Shown here: positions 46,237-54,697 of the stretch, in pieces
Layout: each line of letters begins with the position of its first letter
Numbering within the stretch: the first letter of the stretch is position 1
Origin: an uncultured Sphingorhabdus sp.
GTDB taxonomy: Bacteria; Pseudomonadota; Alphaproteobacteria; Sphingomonadales; Sphingomonadaceae
Assembly (NCBI GenBank): GCA_937873665.1
Contig: CALMYW010000394.1
Span: forward strand, 744,001-808,000
Length of the DNA stretch: 64,000 nt
Direction: 5' to 3'
The notes under the pieces: model-generated
Database searches by the model: none
What the model was told of the DNA's origin: nothing
Seen by the model: only the letters and a program-made list of their open reading frames with translations
Translations under genes and position numbers: made by a program

Positions 46237-46566
46237 ATGCGCCTTTCCGCCCTTTCGCTTGCCCCGATTGCCCTGTTGTCGCTCGCCGCCTGTGGCGAAG
46301 GCGGGGCGCTGGACGAGAATGTGAAAGCCACCGTGCGCCAGTCGATCGTCGCCAGCTGCGCCGCGACCGCGGAGGGGCAGGTGCCCGAGGGCGTCAATGT
46401 CGACCTCGACAAAGTCTGCGATTGCGCCGCCGACAAGCTGATGGCGGGCAAGAGCGTGCAAGACCTGATCGCCAACCCGCCCACCAGCGTGGAGGACCTT
46501 GCGCCAATCAAGGAGTGCCTGAAGGAAATCGGCCCGGTAACGGTCGCGCCCCCGCCCGAGGGGTGA
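46237..46566 (+). CDS. Small lipoprotein, unknown function
   Basis: 109 residues from the ATG at 46237 (AGAGGAG upstream; a TTG at 46228 is the longer option). Lipobox LAAC, Cys near residue 19. The mature part has four cysteines (SCAAT, VCDCAADK, KECLKE) that could form two disulfides and resembles small periplasmic helical proteins. It is flanked by two family C repeats. No family named. Confidence 0.72.
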   Translation: MRLSALSLAPIALLSLAACGEGGALDENVKATVRQSIVASCAATAEGQVPEGVNVDLDKVCDCAADKLMAGKSVQDLIANPPTSVEDLAPIKECLKEIGPVTVAPPPEG

Positions 46567-46572
46567 GCCCGC

Positions 46573-46760
46573 CTCTCTCCTTCAGGGGAGAGGAGTGAGG
46601 AATCGACCGGAGGGAGATGGCCGAAGGCCACCTGCGAACTTGTTCGCTAGTCGCAACGGAGAGGGGCTCCAACGGTAAAGGCTCGCCCAGCCTCCCCCTC
46701 TCCTCTTCGTCTAATCGCTTGCAGCGATAAGACTTCGTACCTCTCCCCTGAAGGAGAGAG
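46573..46760. repeat. Long palindromic repeat, family C, copy 2
   Basis: Shares both ends and the TCGTCTAATCGCTTGCAGCG centre (diverged) with copy 1, but is about 30 bases longer, with extra sequence near 46610-46640. Confidence 0.75.
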
Positions 46761-46804
46761 GGTGGTTTTCCATCGCCTTCGGCCCTGCGTGAAACCCGAA
46801 AACC

Positions 46805-47356
46805 TCAAGGCCACAAAGCCGAGATCGGATAGAGCGCGATCAGCCAGGCCATGCAGCCAATCACCACGCGCCGGTCGTTGCTGGCAATCGCCAGCAAGCA
46901 AACCGGGAAGAAAGACCATGTCGTCACCAGCGTCTTTAGGCTGATCAATGGGGAAAGGCCGACAAGCGAGACGGTGAAACCGAGCAAGGCAATATTGGAG
47001 AACAGCAATCCGCCGAGCACCTTGCGCCGGTGCTTTTCAAAATGCCCGTCGAGATCGGCCCATTCCTCCGGCTCGTTCGGGAAGATCAGCGAGGCGGCGA
47101 CGAAGAGCACCGCTGTCACCACGAATCCGCCGAACATCAACGGCCAGGTGACCGTCACCATCTCGCGCACTGCCCAGCCATACATCCAGAAGGTCACGAC
47201 ATCGCAGGTGACAAACAGCCCGAGCAAAGCGGTGGGCCAGCCGATCTGTACCTTGTGGCTCGCGTTGAGCGCGCGGGCGAGCCCGCCCAGCCCCTCTGCC
47301 AGCGCGAGCCCGAGCATCAGCCCGAACAGCGAAAAGATGAATTCAAACGCGCTCAT
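46805..47356 (-). CDS. Membrane protein, unknown function
   Basis: 183 residues from the ATG at 47356 (GGGGGAG upstream). Five or six hydrophobic helices with a charged loop EEWADLDGHFEKHRRKV in the middle. LFGLMLGLALAEGLGGLARAL at the start resembles a group of small sphingomonad membrane proteins with no known role. Confidence 0.65.
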   Translation of the reverse strand: MSAFEFIFSLFGLMLGLALAEGLGGLARALNASHKVQIGWPTALLGLFVTCDVVTFWMYGWAVREMVTVTWPLMFGGFVVTAVLFVAASLIFPNEPEEWADLDGHFEKHRRKVLGGLLFSNIALLGFTVSLVGLSPLISLKTLVTTWSFFPVCLLAIASNDRRVVIGCMAWLIALYPISALWP

Positions 47357-47419
47357 GCAGCTCCCCCGGCTTTGCGGCTGTGTGCCAAAGTGCGCGGAGT
47401 GGGGCAAGCGAAGAGGAGG

Positions 47420-47854
47420 TTATCCGATAAAACTCCGCGCCTTGGCGATCGTCTCCGCGAGTCCGGCGCGCATTTCCTCCCACACTGCGCGCTCGTCATC
47501 CGCGTCTTCGGGCAGCGTGTCTTCGATCAGGTCAATCCCCGCCCACAGCATGCCTTCATACCAGCCGGGTTCAACCTTCAGCGTCTCCTGATGGTGCGGG
47601 ATGGAATCATAGAGGATGATGCGGATCTCCTCCGGTCGTTCGAACCAGGTCATCAGGCAATAGAGCACATTGCCGACCATCTCCGCCTCCAGCAGCGCAC
47701 GCTTGCCGAGGCCGTGATGTTCAAAGCTGGCCTCTGCCGCCGGATGCGCGGCGTAGAAGCGCGCCATCAGCGGGGCAGTGATATCGCCCACTGTTTCGGC
47801 TGCGCGTTCCAGACTGCGCTCGATCAGTTCAAGTTTCGCTGCCCTGTCTTGCAT
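47420..47854 (-). CDS. Globin-like protein
   Basis: 144 residues. I use the ATG at 47854, six bases after GGGAGG; a second ATG at 47860 is too close to that site. PLMARFYAAHPAAEASFEHH near residues 28-47 resembles the B-C helices; SIPHHQETLKVEPGWYEGM near 84-102 holds a candidate proximal His (87 or 88) in the F helix; and ERAVWEEMRAGLAETI fits the H helix. If haem binds, it would bind O2 or NO. Single-domain, with no reductase domain. Confidence 0.6.
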   Translation of the reverse strand: MQDRAAKLELIERSLERAAETVGDITAPLMARFYAAHPAAEASFEHHGLGKRALLEAEMVGNVLYCLMTWFERPEEIRIILYDSIPHHQETLKVEPGWYEGMLWAGIDLIEDTLPEDADDERAVWEEMRAGLAETIAKARSFIG

Positions 47855-48258
47855 GCGCATCCTCCCTTTGGGCGATAGTGGCACAGGTGGCCGGGCGCGG
47901 GAAGTGATATCGGTCAAGCGCGATGCACTTTCGAGCTACTGTCCTACATGCGCGTTTTCTGCTTGGGTGGTGCGATGGACGAAGGTGCTTGCCCGCGCTG
48001 CCCGTTTCACCTCGCGCTATCGGCCGCGCTAAAGTGACAAAGGTGACAATCGGCCCCATGCCTTCCGGTGAAGTTTGTAACCTTAAGGCCGTTTTACGCC
48101 ATTCGCTTTGCCGCATTCACGCCCCTATCCACCGTTATAGACCAAATGGGCGATTCACAGGTTGTCACATATATGTAACAAGCCGTCTCAAGGCGGGACA
48201 CCGCACCAAAAATCCCAGCCTTTCGGGTCGCACCGAACATAATTCCGGGGGGAAGGGT
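47855..48258. other. 404-base intergenic region
   Basis: Divergent upstream region of the globin-like and membrane-protein genes. Apart from a palindrome at 48163-48180 I see no ORF with a plausible RBS, no RNA gene and no repeat copy. Confidence 0.5.
48163..48180. promoter_or_regulatory. Near-perfect palindrome, possible operator
   Basis: TGTCACATATATGTAACA matches its reverse complement at 16 of 18 positions. It lies 79 bases before the start at 48259. Its TGT-N12-ACA form fits TetR- or CRP-like sites; the regulator is unknown. Confidence 0.4.
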
Positions 48259-48996
48259 ATGGCGACAACAGCCAATGGAACCGGCGCAACAGGCCAGGAT
48301 GCCGAGCGTCGTTTTTACGGGCGCATGGCGCTAGCGATCATCATCGCCATTTTCATCGGATTTGCGCCCAGCTTCTATCTGTTCCAGATGGTCAGCTATC
48401 CAAGGCCCAATCCGCCGTTGACCGCACTGACCGTGGCGCACGGAATTGCAGCGACCGCTTGGCTGGCGATATTCTATACGCAAATCCGGCTGGTCGCGGC
48501 CAAGAGGCGCGATATCCACCGCCAGCTTGGCGTTTGGGGCATGGTGTTGGGCGCGGCGATCCTGCCGATCATCTACTTCACCTCGCTGCACGCTATTCCG
48601 CGCGGGCTGCATCCGCCGATTATAGACGCCGAAAGCTGGTCGGCCGTGCCTTTGCTCGCCATTCCCGCCATGGCCTATCTGCTCTGGATGGGCTGGCGCA
48701 ACCGGATGGACCCGCAGGCACACAAGCGCTTCATGCTGGTCTATACCCTCTGCATGGTTGAACCGGGGCTGGGCCGCTGGCCGTTATTCCCGCCGAATAT
48801 GGCCGGGCATGTCATCAGCAACGTCCTCGCCTTTGCCTTCATCATCCCGCTCGTGATGTGGGACAGGAAGACGATCGGCAGCATGCACTGGGCTACCAAG
48901 GCCGCTGCGGTTGCACTCGCCTTCAGCTGCTTCGCGCGCTACATTTTCTGGGGCTTGGGTATTTGGCCCGATATCGTGCGGGTGCTGCCCTATTAG
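48259..48996 (+). CDS. Seven-helix membrane protein, unknown function
   Basis: 245 residues from the ATG at 48259, preceded by GGGGGAAGG. Seven hydrophobic helices. The middle has conserved-looking His residues (TVAHGIAATAWL, IYFTSLHAIPRGLHPP) and a basic loop KRRDIHRQLGVWGMVLG, the layout of DUF2306-like or cytochrome b561-like small proteins. No clear family. Its end overlaps the adenosine kinase gene by four bases, convergently. Confidence 0.65.
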   Translation: MATTANGTGATGQDAERRFYGRMALAIIIAIFIGFAPSFYLFQMVSYPRPNPPLTALTVAHGIAATAWLAIFYTQIRLVAAKRRDIHRQLGVWGMVLGAAILPIIYFTSLHAIPRGLHPPIIDAESWSAVPLLAIPAMAYLLWMGWRNRMDPQAHKRFMLVYTLCMVEPGLGRWPLFPPNMAGHVISNVLAFAFIIPLVMWDRKTIGSMHWATKAAAVALAFSCFARYIFWGLGIWPDIVRVLPY

Positions 48997-49991
48997 GAAC
49001 CCAGCCGCTCGGCCATCAGCTTGCGGATATCCGCTTCGGGCCGCGCGCCATAATGGCTGATGACCTCGGCGGCGCACACGGCACCCATGGTCAGGCAGTC
49101 TTTGAGGTCGCGGCCCTCCGTCAGCCCGGCAAAAACGCCCGCCGCAAAAAGATCGCCCGCGCCGGTCGTGTCGACCACGCGTCCGACTTTTTCGGCGCCT
49201 ACGCGCGCATGTTCGTCGCCACGATGCGCCTCTGCGCCCGCCGCGCCATGCGTGCAGACGAGCATCGGAACGCGCGCCGCAAGCGCTGCAACAGCCGCCT
49301 CGGTATCCTCGGTCTGCATCATCGCGCGGACCTCGGTGTCATTGGCAAATAGCAGATCGAGCGAACCGTCATCCATCAGCGCGAAGAATTCATCGCGATG
49401 GCCATCGACGACAAAGGCGTCGGACAGCGTCAGCGCAACCTTGCGCCCGGCCTGTTTGGCAATGGCAATCGCCCCCGTCATCGCCGCACGCGATTCCGGC
49501 GCGTTCCACAAATAGCCTTCGAGATAGAGCCAGGCGGAAGCTTCGATCTTCGCCTTGTCGATCGCCGTTTCGGGCAGGAACTGCGCTGCGCCAAGGAAGG
49601 TGTTCATCGTCCGCTGCGCATCGGGCGTCACCAATATCAGGCAGCGCGCTGTCGACGGCTGGCCGGGGCGAGCAGGCACATCAAAGTCGATCCCCGTCGC
49701 GCGGATGTCATGCGCAAAAACGTCACCGAGCTGGTCCTGCGCGACCTGACCGATAAAGGCCGTCTTGTGGCCAAGCCGCGAAAGCCCCGCCAGCGTATTC
49801 GCCGCACTGCCGCCGCTGATTTCCCGGCCGGGTCCCATTGCGTCATACAGCGACTGCGCGCGCTCGGCATCAATCAGCGTCATCCCGCCCTTGTTGAGAT
49901 TCTGCGCCTCGATAAAGGCATCATCGGCATCAGAAATCACGTCGACTATGGCATTGCCAATCGCCAGCACGTCGTAGCGGGTTTGCGTCAT
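48993..49991 (-). CDS. Adenosine kinase (PfkB family)
   Basis: 332 residues. Phosphorylates adenosine to AMP. The N-terminus YDVLAIGNAIVDVI, the GGSAANTLAGLSRLG motif and the C-terminal VVDTTGAGDLFAAGVFAGL (anion hole and catalytic Asp) mark the ribokinase/PfkB superfamily; the IVDVI start and the overall layout fit the bacterial adenosine kinase group. A sugar kinase is possible but less likely. Confidence 0.88.
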   Translation of the reverse strand: MTQTRYDVLAIGNAIVDVISDADDAFIEAQNLNKGGMTLIDAERAQSLYDAMGPGREISGGSAANTLAGLSRLGHKTAFIGQVAQDQLGDVFAHDIRATGIDFDVPARPGQPSTARCLILVTPDAQRTMNTFLGAAQFLPETAIDKAKIEASAWLYLEGYLWNAPESRAAMTGAIAIAKQAGRKVALTLSDAFVVDGHRDEFFALMDDGSLDLLFANDTEVRAMMQTEDTEAAVAALAARVPMLVCTHGAAGAEAHRGDEHARVGAEKVGRVVDTTGAGDLFAAGVFAGLTEGRDLKDCLTMGAVCAAEVISHYGARPEADIRKLMAERLGS

Positions 49992-50087
49992 TTACACTTC
50001 CTGCAAAGAGTTTGGCGCGCCCTAATGCGGCTGGCACAAAAGGGCAAGTGGCTTGCATGTGTAATACACCCGCACTATCTTGCGGGA

Positions 50088-50759
50088 ATGTTCAGGGCCA
50101 TCTCGCTCGGCTTCGCCAGTCTTTCGCACAAGGGCATCATGCGGATCCTCGCGCGGGTGATGCTGCTCACCCTGCTGTCCTTCATCCTCTTGGGTGTCGG
50201 TCTGTGGTTTTCGATAGACTGGCTGTTCCATGCCCTCGGCTATGCCAATGATGGCGGGTTGAGCGCCGTCGCGGCCATCGCCGTGCTGCTGATCGGCGGG
50301 TTGGTGCTGTTCCGAATGATCGCGATTGCCATCACCTGGGTCTTTTCCGACGACATCATCGATATCATCGAGGCAAAGCATTATCCTTTCGAGGCCGCAC
50401 GCGGCAAGCGGCCGAGCAATTGGCAGTCGGCGCGGATGGGTATGCGTTCGGCCATGCGCGCACTCGGATATAATTTGTTGGCGCTGCCCTTCTATCTGGT
50501 TCTGCTGATTACCGGCATCGGGGCGCCGCTGGTGTTTCTTGGAGTCAATGCCCTGCTGCTTGGTCGCGATCTGGAGGATATGCTGGTCGCGCGGCACGGG
50601 CATCATTTGGCCGCCTTTGGCAAGGGAGAAAGGCTGATGTTAGGCCTTGCTGGCGCAGCAGGTATGATGGTTCCACTGTTGCAGTTTGTTGTCCCGGTTG
50701 TCGCCACCGCGTCTGCCGTGCATATGGCGCATGGAAAATTCAGGGTGACAACCAAGTGA
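50088..50759 (+). CDS. EI24-domain membrane protein
   Basis: 223 residues from the ATG at 50088. Four helices in the EI24/CysZ arrangement: ARVMLLTLLSFILLGVGLWF, then a long pair, then NLLALPFYLVLLITGIGAP and a final GLAGAAGMMVPLLQFVVPVV. HYPFEAARGKRPSNWQS is the inner loop. In CysZ this fold transports sulfate; whether that applies here is unclear. Its stop overlaps the next start (GTGA). Confidence 0.8.
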   Translation: MFRAISLGFASLSHKGIMRILARVMLLTLLSFILLGVGLWFSIDWLFHALGYANDGGLSAVAAIAVLLIGGLVLFRMIAIAITWVFSDDIIDIIEAKHYPFEAARGKRPSNWQSARMGMRSAMRALGYNLLALPFYLVLLITGIGAPLVFLGVNALLLGRDLEDMLVARHGHHLAAFGKGERLMLGLAGAAGMMVPLLQFVVPVVATASAVHMAHGKFRVTTK

Positions 50760-51154
50760 AAAGATTTGCCTCGGTCGTAATTGCGACAATGATGCTGACG
50801 GCTTGCGGCGCTGCCAGCGCCGAACCCAAACGTCCGCAAAGCGCACCCGTGCCGTTGGACAAACCCGCCGCGACTTCACCGACAGCGCGAGCAGCATCAT
50901 CCTCGAAGGGGCTCGACGCCGTTATGGGCAAGGACATGGGAACGCTGGTCCGCATGTTCGGTCCACCACGCCTTGATATTATCGAGGTGCAGGGGCGCAA
51001 GCTGCAGTTCAGCGGTCGCGCCTGCATCCTCGATACCTATCTCTATCCCCACGGCAAGAATGGCGCAGAGATTGTGACTCATGTCGATGCGCGGCGCAGC
51101 GACGGCGCCGAGGTGGACCGCGCGCAATGCGTCAACGCGCTGATGGCGCGGTAG
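50756..51154 (+). CDS. Small lipoprotein, unknown function
   Basis: 132 residues, GTG start inside the EI24 stop (GTGA), so translation is coupled. Lipobox LTAC (Cys near residue 17). A Pro/Ala linker leads to a compact domain, LVRMFGPPRLDIIEVQGRKL then RACILDTYLYPHG, resembling a SmpA/BamE-like beta fold. Possibly works with the EI24 protein at the envelope. Confidence 0.7.
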   Translation: MKRFASVVIATMMLTACGAASAEPKRPQSAPVPLDKPAATSPTARAASSSKGLDAVMGKDMGTLVRMFGPPRLDIIEVQGRKLQFSGRACILDTYLYPHGKNGAEIVTHVDARRSDGAEVDRAQCVNALMAR

Positions 51155-51180
51155 AGCAAAGCAAATCATATAAGGATTTC

Positions 51181-51266
51181 GTCATTCCCGCGAAGGCGGG
51201 AATCCATCTCCCGTGGTATCAATTTAATCCGTCGGTGATGGACCTCCGCCTTCGCGGGGGTGACGA
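51181..51266. repeat. Palindromic repeat, family B, copy 3
   Basis: Same architecture as the copies at 29473 and 33439 but diverged in the centre (CTCCCGTGGTATCAATTTAA); outer arms CCCGCGAAGGCGGG and CCGCCTTCGCGGGG are kept. Lies between the lipoprotein and queG genes. Confidence 0.75.
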
Positions 51267-51274
51267 AAGTAGGT

Positions 51275-52405
51275 TTAAGCTACGTCTGGCGCCCATTCGG
51301 ACCGCACAGTTTCATCCGACTCAAATTTGAGTCGCGTACGCTTTTCAGCCGAAAATTGAACTTCATCCAATTGTGCGATAGCCCAGATGGCTGCGCCGCG
51401 TACCAGCGGACTGGCGTCATCTAACAGTAAGACCAGCGGCTGGACCAGAGCGGTATCGCCACTGTTGCCAGCCGCAATTGCGGCATTCCGGACAAAGCGA
51501 TCGCGCCCGGTCCGCTTGATTGGGGTCCCTGCAAACAGTTGCCGGAATTGACTGTCATCGAGCGCGAGCAACCGAGCCAATGGCATATCCGACAATTCCA
51601 TCCGCTGCGCCAACGCTTTGTGCACGGAAGCGGTTCGAGCAAACTTGTTCCAGGGGCAAGCCGCCAGACAATCATCGCAGCCATAGATATGGTTCCCGAT
51701 TGCGCGGCGGAACTCGTGTGGGATCGGCCCTTTGTGCTCGATCGTCAGATAGGAAATGCAGCGGCGCGCATCGACACGATAAGGCGCAGGAAAAGCATCG
51801 GTCGGACAAGCCAATTGGCATGCATCGCACGACCCACAGCGGTCGCGCCCGGCAGCATCAGACTCCAGCTCTGCAGTTGTGTAAATCGCGCCCAACAACA
51901 ACCAGCTGCCATGTTCGCGGCTGACGAGGTTACTGTGCTTTCCCTGCCAACCCAGCCCGGCCGCCTCGGCGAGGGTCTTTTCCAGGACCGGCGCCGTATC
52001 GACAAACACCTTCACCTCGCTGCCCGTTTGATGGACGAACCATTGCGCCAACCGCTTGAGCGCGCCTTTGACCACATCATGATAATCCTTGCGCTGCGCA
52101 TAGACCGAAATGCGGCCGAGCTCTGGCTGCGTCTCAAGCGCCATAGGGTCGGTTTCGGGCGCATAGCTCATGCCGAGCATGATGACTGACTGCACTTCGG
52201 GCCATAGGCCGTCAGGGCTCGATCTCTGGTCGACGCGATCGGCCATCCAGAGCATGTCGCCATGCCGACCTTCATTAAGCCACTGCCGCAAGCGGTCGCC
52301 CGCTTCAGGTGCCAGCCGCCCGGCTGCCACGCGGCAATCGGCAAAACCCTCCACCCTCGCCTTTTCCTTCAGGGCGTTAACCAAATTTGTCTTGTGTCTT
52401 TTCAC
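51275..52405 (-). CDS. queG: Epoxyqueuosine reductase
   Basis: 376 residues. Reduces epoxyqueuosine in tRNA anticodons (GUN) to queuosine using cobalamin and two 4Fe-4S clusters. CGSCDACQLACPTDAFP and CDDCLAACPWNKFA supply the cluster cysteines; the C-terminus carries HEAT-like helices. Typical length. Divergent from the ABC transporter operon. Confidence 0.95.
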   Translation of the reverse strand: MKRHKTNLVNALKEKARVEGFADCRVAAGRLAPEAGDRLRQWLNEGRHGDMLWMADRVDQRSSPDGLWPEVQSVIMLGMSYAPETDPMALETQPELGRISVYAQRKDYHDVVKGALKRLAQWFVHQTGSEVKVFVDTAPVLEKTLAEAAGLGWQGKHSNLVSREHGSWLLLGAIYTTAELESDAAGRDRCGSCDACQLACPTDAFPAPYRVDARRCISYLTIEHKGPIPHEFRRAIGNHIYGCDDCLAACPWNKFARTASVHKALAQRMELSDMPLARLLALDDSQFRQLFAGTPIKRTGRDRFVRNAAIAAGNSGDTALVQPLVLLLDDASPLVRGAAIWAIAQLDEVQFSAEKRTRLKFESDETVRSEWAPDVA

Positions 52406-52453
52406 GCGCTGTCCCTATTCGGGTGTCGGTTAACTTTGGGGCGATCTACCAAT

Positions 52454-53386
52454 ATGCATGCAATCGAGGCACGCGGGCTTGTCAAGCAGTTCGATGGTTT
52501 CCGCGCGGTCGACGGTATCGACCTGAATGTGCCGGAAGGTAGCATTTATGGCATATTGGGGCCGAACGGCGCCGGCAAGACGACCACGATCCGAATGCTG
52601 CTGGGCATTATCGATCCCGATGAAGGCACACGCACGTTGCTCGGCTCTGACCGCCCGCTGAGCCAATCCAAACTGGTGGGCTATCTTCCCGAAGAACGCG
52701 GACTTTACCAGTCGATGCGGGCAGCCGACACCATCGCCTTCATGGGTGCCCTGCGCGGAATGCCTCTGAAAGCGGCCGAGCAGCGCGGGCGCGAACTGAT
52801 GGAAGAAGCCGGCCTTGGATACGCCGCCGATCGCCAGATACGGCAATTGTCCAAAGGCATGGCGCAAACCGTGCAACTGCTCGGCACTATCGTCCACGAT
52901 CCAAAGCTGATTGTACTCGACGAGCCCTTTTCCGGCCTTGATGCGCTCAATCAGGCGAAGCTCGAACGCATGATCCGGGCACAGGCCGAGCGGGGCGTGA
53001 CGATCATCTTTTCGACCCATGTCATCGCGCATGCCGAGCGGCTGTGTGAGCGCATTGCTATCATCGCCAAGGGCAAGGTCAGTTTCGACGGACTGGTATC
53101 GACCGCGCGGGACAGGTTGCGCCCTCAGGTCCATCTTGAAACCGAAAACTTGGACGGCCCTTGGCGCAAAGCATTGCCCGCCGATGCACGGCAGGAAGGC
53201 AATTGGTGGCACTTCACTCTGCCCGACAGTGGAGCAGAGCCGCTATTGACCGCGCTTGTCGAAGGCAAGGCTGGCGTCAAATCCTTATCTATCGAGCGCC
53301 CCGGTCTGCATGATGCCTTTGTCGCCATAGCCGGTGAGGATACTGCCGCCGAAATGGATGCGCCGACAGCGGAGGACTTGCTATGA
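52454..53386 (+). CDS. ABC-2 type exporter, ATP-binding subunit
   Basis: 310 residues from the ATG at 52454; the open frame extends upstream over queG. Walker A GPNGAGKTT, signature LSKGMAQTVQL (SKGM instead of SGGQ, normal for NatA/CcmA-type ABC-2 subunits), Walker B LIVLDEPFSGLD and an H-loop STHV. The C-terminal 70 residues are an extra domain. It overlaps the permease gene by four bases (ATGA). Likely exports Na+, a peptide or a small drug. Confidence 0.93.
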   Translation: MHAIEARGLVKQFDGFRAVDGIDLNVPEGSIYGILGPNGAGKTTTIRMLLGIIDPDEGTRTLLGSDRPLSQSKLVGYLPEERGLYQSMRAADTIAFMGALRGMPLKAAEQRGRELMEEAGLGYAADRQIRQLSKGMAQTVQLLGTIVHDPKLIVLDEPFSGLDALNQAKLERMIRAQAERGVTIIFSTHVIAHAERLCERIAIIAKGKVSFDGLVSTARDRLRPQVHLETENLDGPWRKALPADARQEGNWWHFTLPDSGAEPLLTALVEGKAGVKSLSIERPGLHDAFVAIAGEDTAAEMDAPTAEDLL

Positions 53387-54606
53387 TGGAAACCATTCGC
53401 GCTGCTTTCGTCATCGGTCGCCGCGATTTCACGGCGATCATTTTTTCCAAAGCCTTCTTCTTCTTCCTTTTGGGACCGATGTTCCCTTTGCTCGTCGGCG
53501 GAGCCGCTGGCTTGTTGGGTGGGCAGGTCGCACGCGATATTGACCGCCCGGTGGTCGGGGTCGCGATGTCTGCTGAAGATAGCCGCCAGTTGCTCGCCGC
53601 ACGCTCAACACTCGCCGCACAAGTTGGCGAGAGACGATTGCCCGAATTGAAGCAATTGGCGCAATCCGCGCGCGATGTTCCGCCAGAAAAATTGCTCGAC
53701 GACAAAGCCAACGGTCTTGCGGCGGTTTTGGGAGGTACGCTGCAAAAGCCTGTACTCACGGGAACACGCGGCCCAGTCGAGAGCTATCAGGGAGAGGTTG
53801 CAATGCTCTCTGCATTCGCAAAGAATGCCGATGCAATGGTGCTGCCAACTGTCGAAACCCGACTGGTCGAGCGCAGCGCAGGTAACGAAAAGCAGAAGCG
53901 GTTGGTGACTGCGCAGGCGACCCAGGTACTCTTGTTCATGCTGACCATGTTGCTGGCAGGTATGGTGCTGTCCAATCTGGTCGAGGAAAAGGCAAACAAG
54001 ATCATCGAAATCCTCGCTGCTGCTGTTCCCATGGATGCAGTATTCCTCGGCAAATTGTTTGCGATGTTGGCGATGGCGTTTGTCGGTATTACCGTCTGGG
54101 CAACGGTCGGCTTCGGGCTCGCAAACCTATCCGGCCCGGCTCTACCGAGCCTGCCTACGCCAGCTGTTGGCTGGCCGATATTCGTGTTGCTGGGCGTGGT
54201 CTATTTCACAATGGCCTACCTCATCCTTGGATCGCTATTCCTCGGGATTGGCGCAATGGCGGCGACGGTGCGCGAAGTTCAGACATTATCGATGCCGGTG
54301 ACGATGGCGCAATTGATCAACTTCTTCCTTGCCATGTACACAGTCACCAAAATGGGTGAACCCATAGAACTGTTCGCCTGCCTTTTCCCGTTCACATCGC
54401 CTTTTGCCATGATCGCCCGCGCGGCGCAGGATGCAACATTGTGGCCGCATCTGCTCGCGGTGGCCTGGCAGGCATTGTTCGTGCTGATCATCCTGCGCGT
54501 CGGTGTCTATTTGTTCAGGCGCAATGTGATGAAATCGGGCAGCGCTGGCCGTATCAAGGATACGGGCGGCAAGAAACTGTTCGGCCTCGTCAAACTTCCC
54601 GGATGA
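53383..54606 (+). CDS. ABC-2 type exporter, permease subunit (NatB-like)
   Basis: 407 residues. One N-terminal helix, a large extracytoplasmic domain (about residues 45-180), then five helices: the ABC-2 (NatB-like) topology. LSNLVEEKANKIIEILAAAVPMDA after the second helix is characteristic. Pairs with the ATPase upstream. Substrate not determinable. Confidence 0.9.
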   Translation: MMETIRAAFVIGRRDFTAIIFSKAFFFFLLGPMFPLLVGGAAGLLGGQVARDIDRPVVGVAMSAEDSRQLLAARSTLAAQVGERRLPELKQLAQSARDVPPEKLLDDKANGLAAVLGGTLQKPVLTGTRGPVESYQGEVAMLSAFAKNADAMVLPTVETRLVERSAGNEKQKRLVTAQATQVLLFMLTMLLAGMVLSNLVEEKANKIIEILAAAVPMDAVFLGKLFAMLAMAFVGITVWATVGFGLANLSGPALPSLPTPAVGWPIFVLLGVVYFTMAYLILGSLFLGIGAMAATVREVQTLSMPVTMAQLINFFLAMYTVTKMGEPIELFACLFPFTSPFAMIARAAQDATLWPHLLAVAWQALFVLIILRVGVYLFRRNVMKSGSAGRIKDTGGKKLFGLVKLPG

Positions 54607-54645
54607 TTTGCTAACAGCAAATTAAGTTGCTTATCGAAACGGGAT

Positions 54646-54659
54646 TGACATTATTGTCA
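54646..54659. promoter_or_regulatory. Perfect palindrome, likely operator of the CYP153 gene
   Basis: TGACA-TTAT-TGTCA, a perfect inverted repeat, 38 bases before the CYP153 start; GAGGAG is the RBS. A TTGACA at 54645-54650 overlaps it and could be the -35 box, so binding would block RNA polymerase. Same form as the site at 3761. Confidence 0.6.
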
Positions 54660-54697
54660 GCAATGGCACTCTTCAGAACAAAGAAGAGGAGTCTAAA

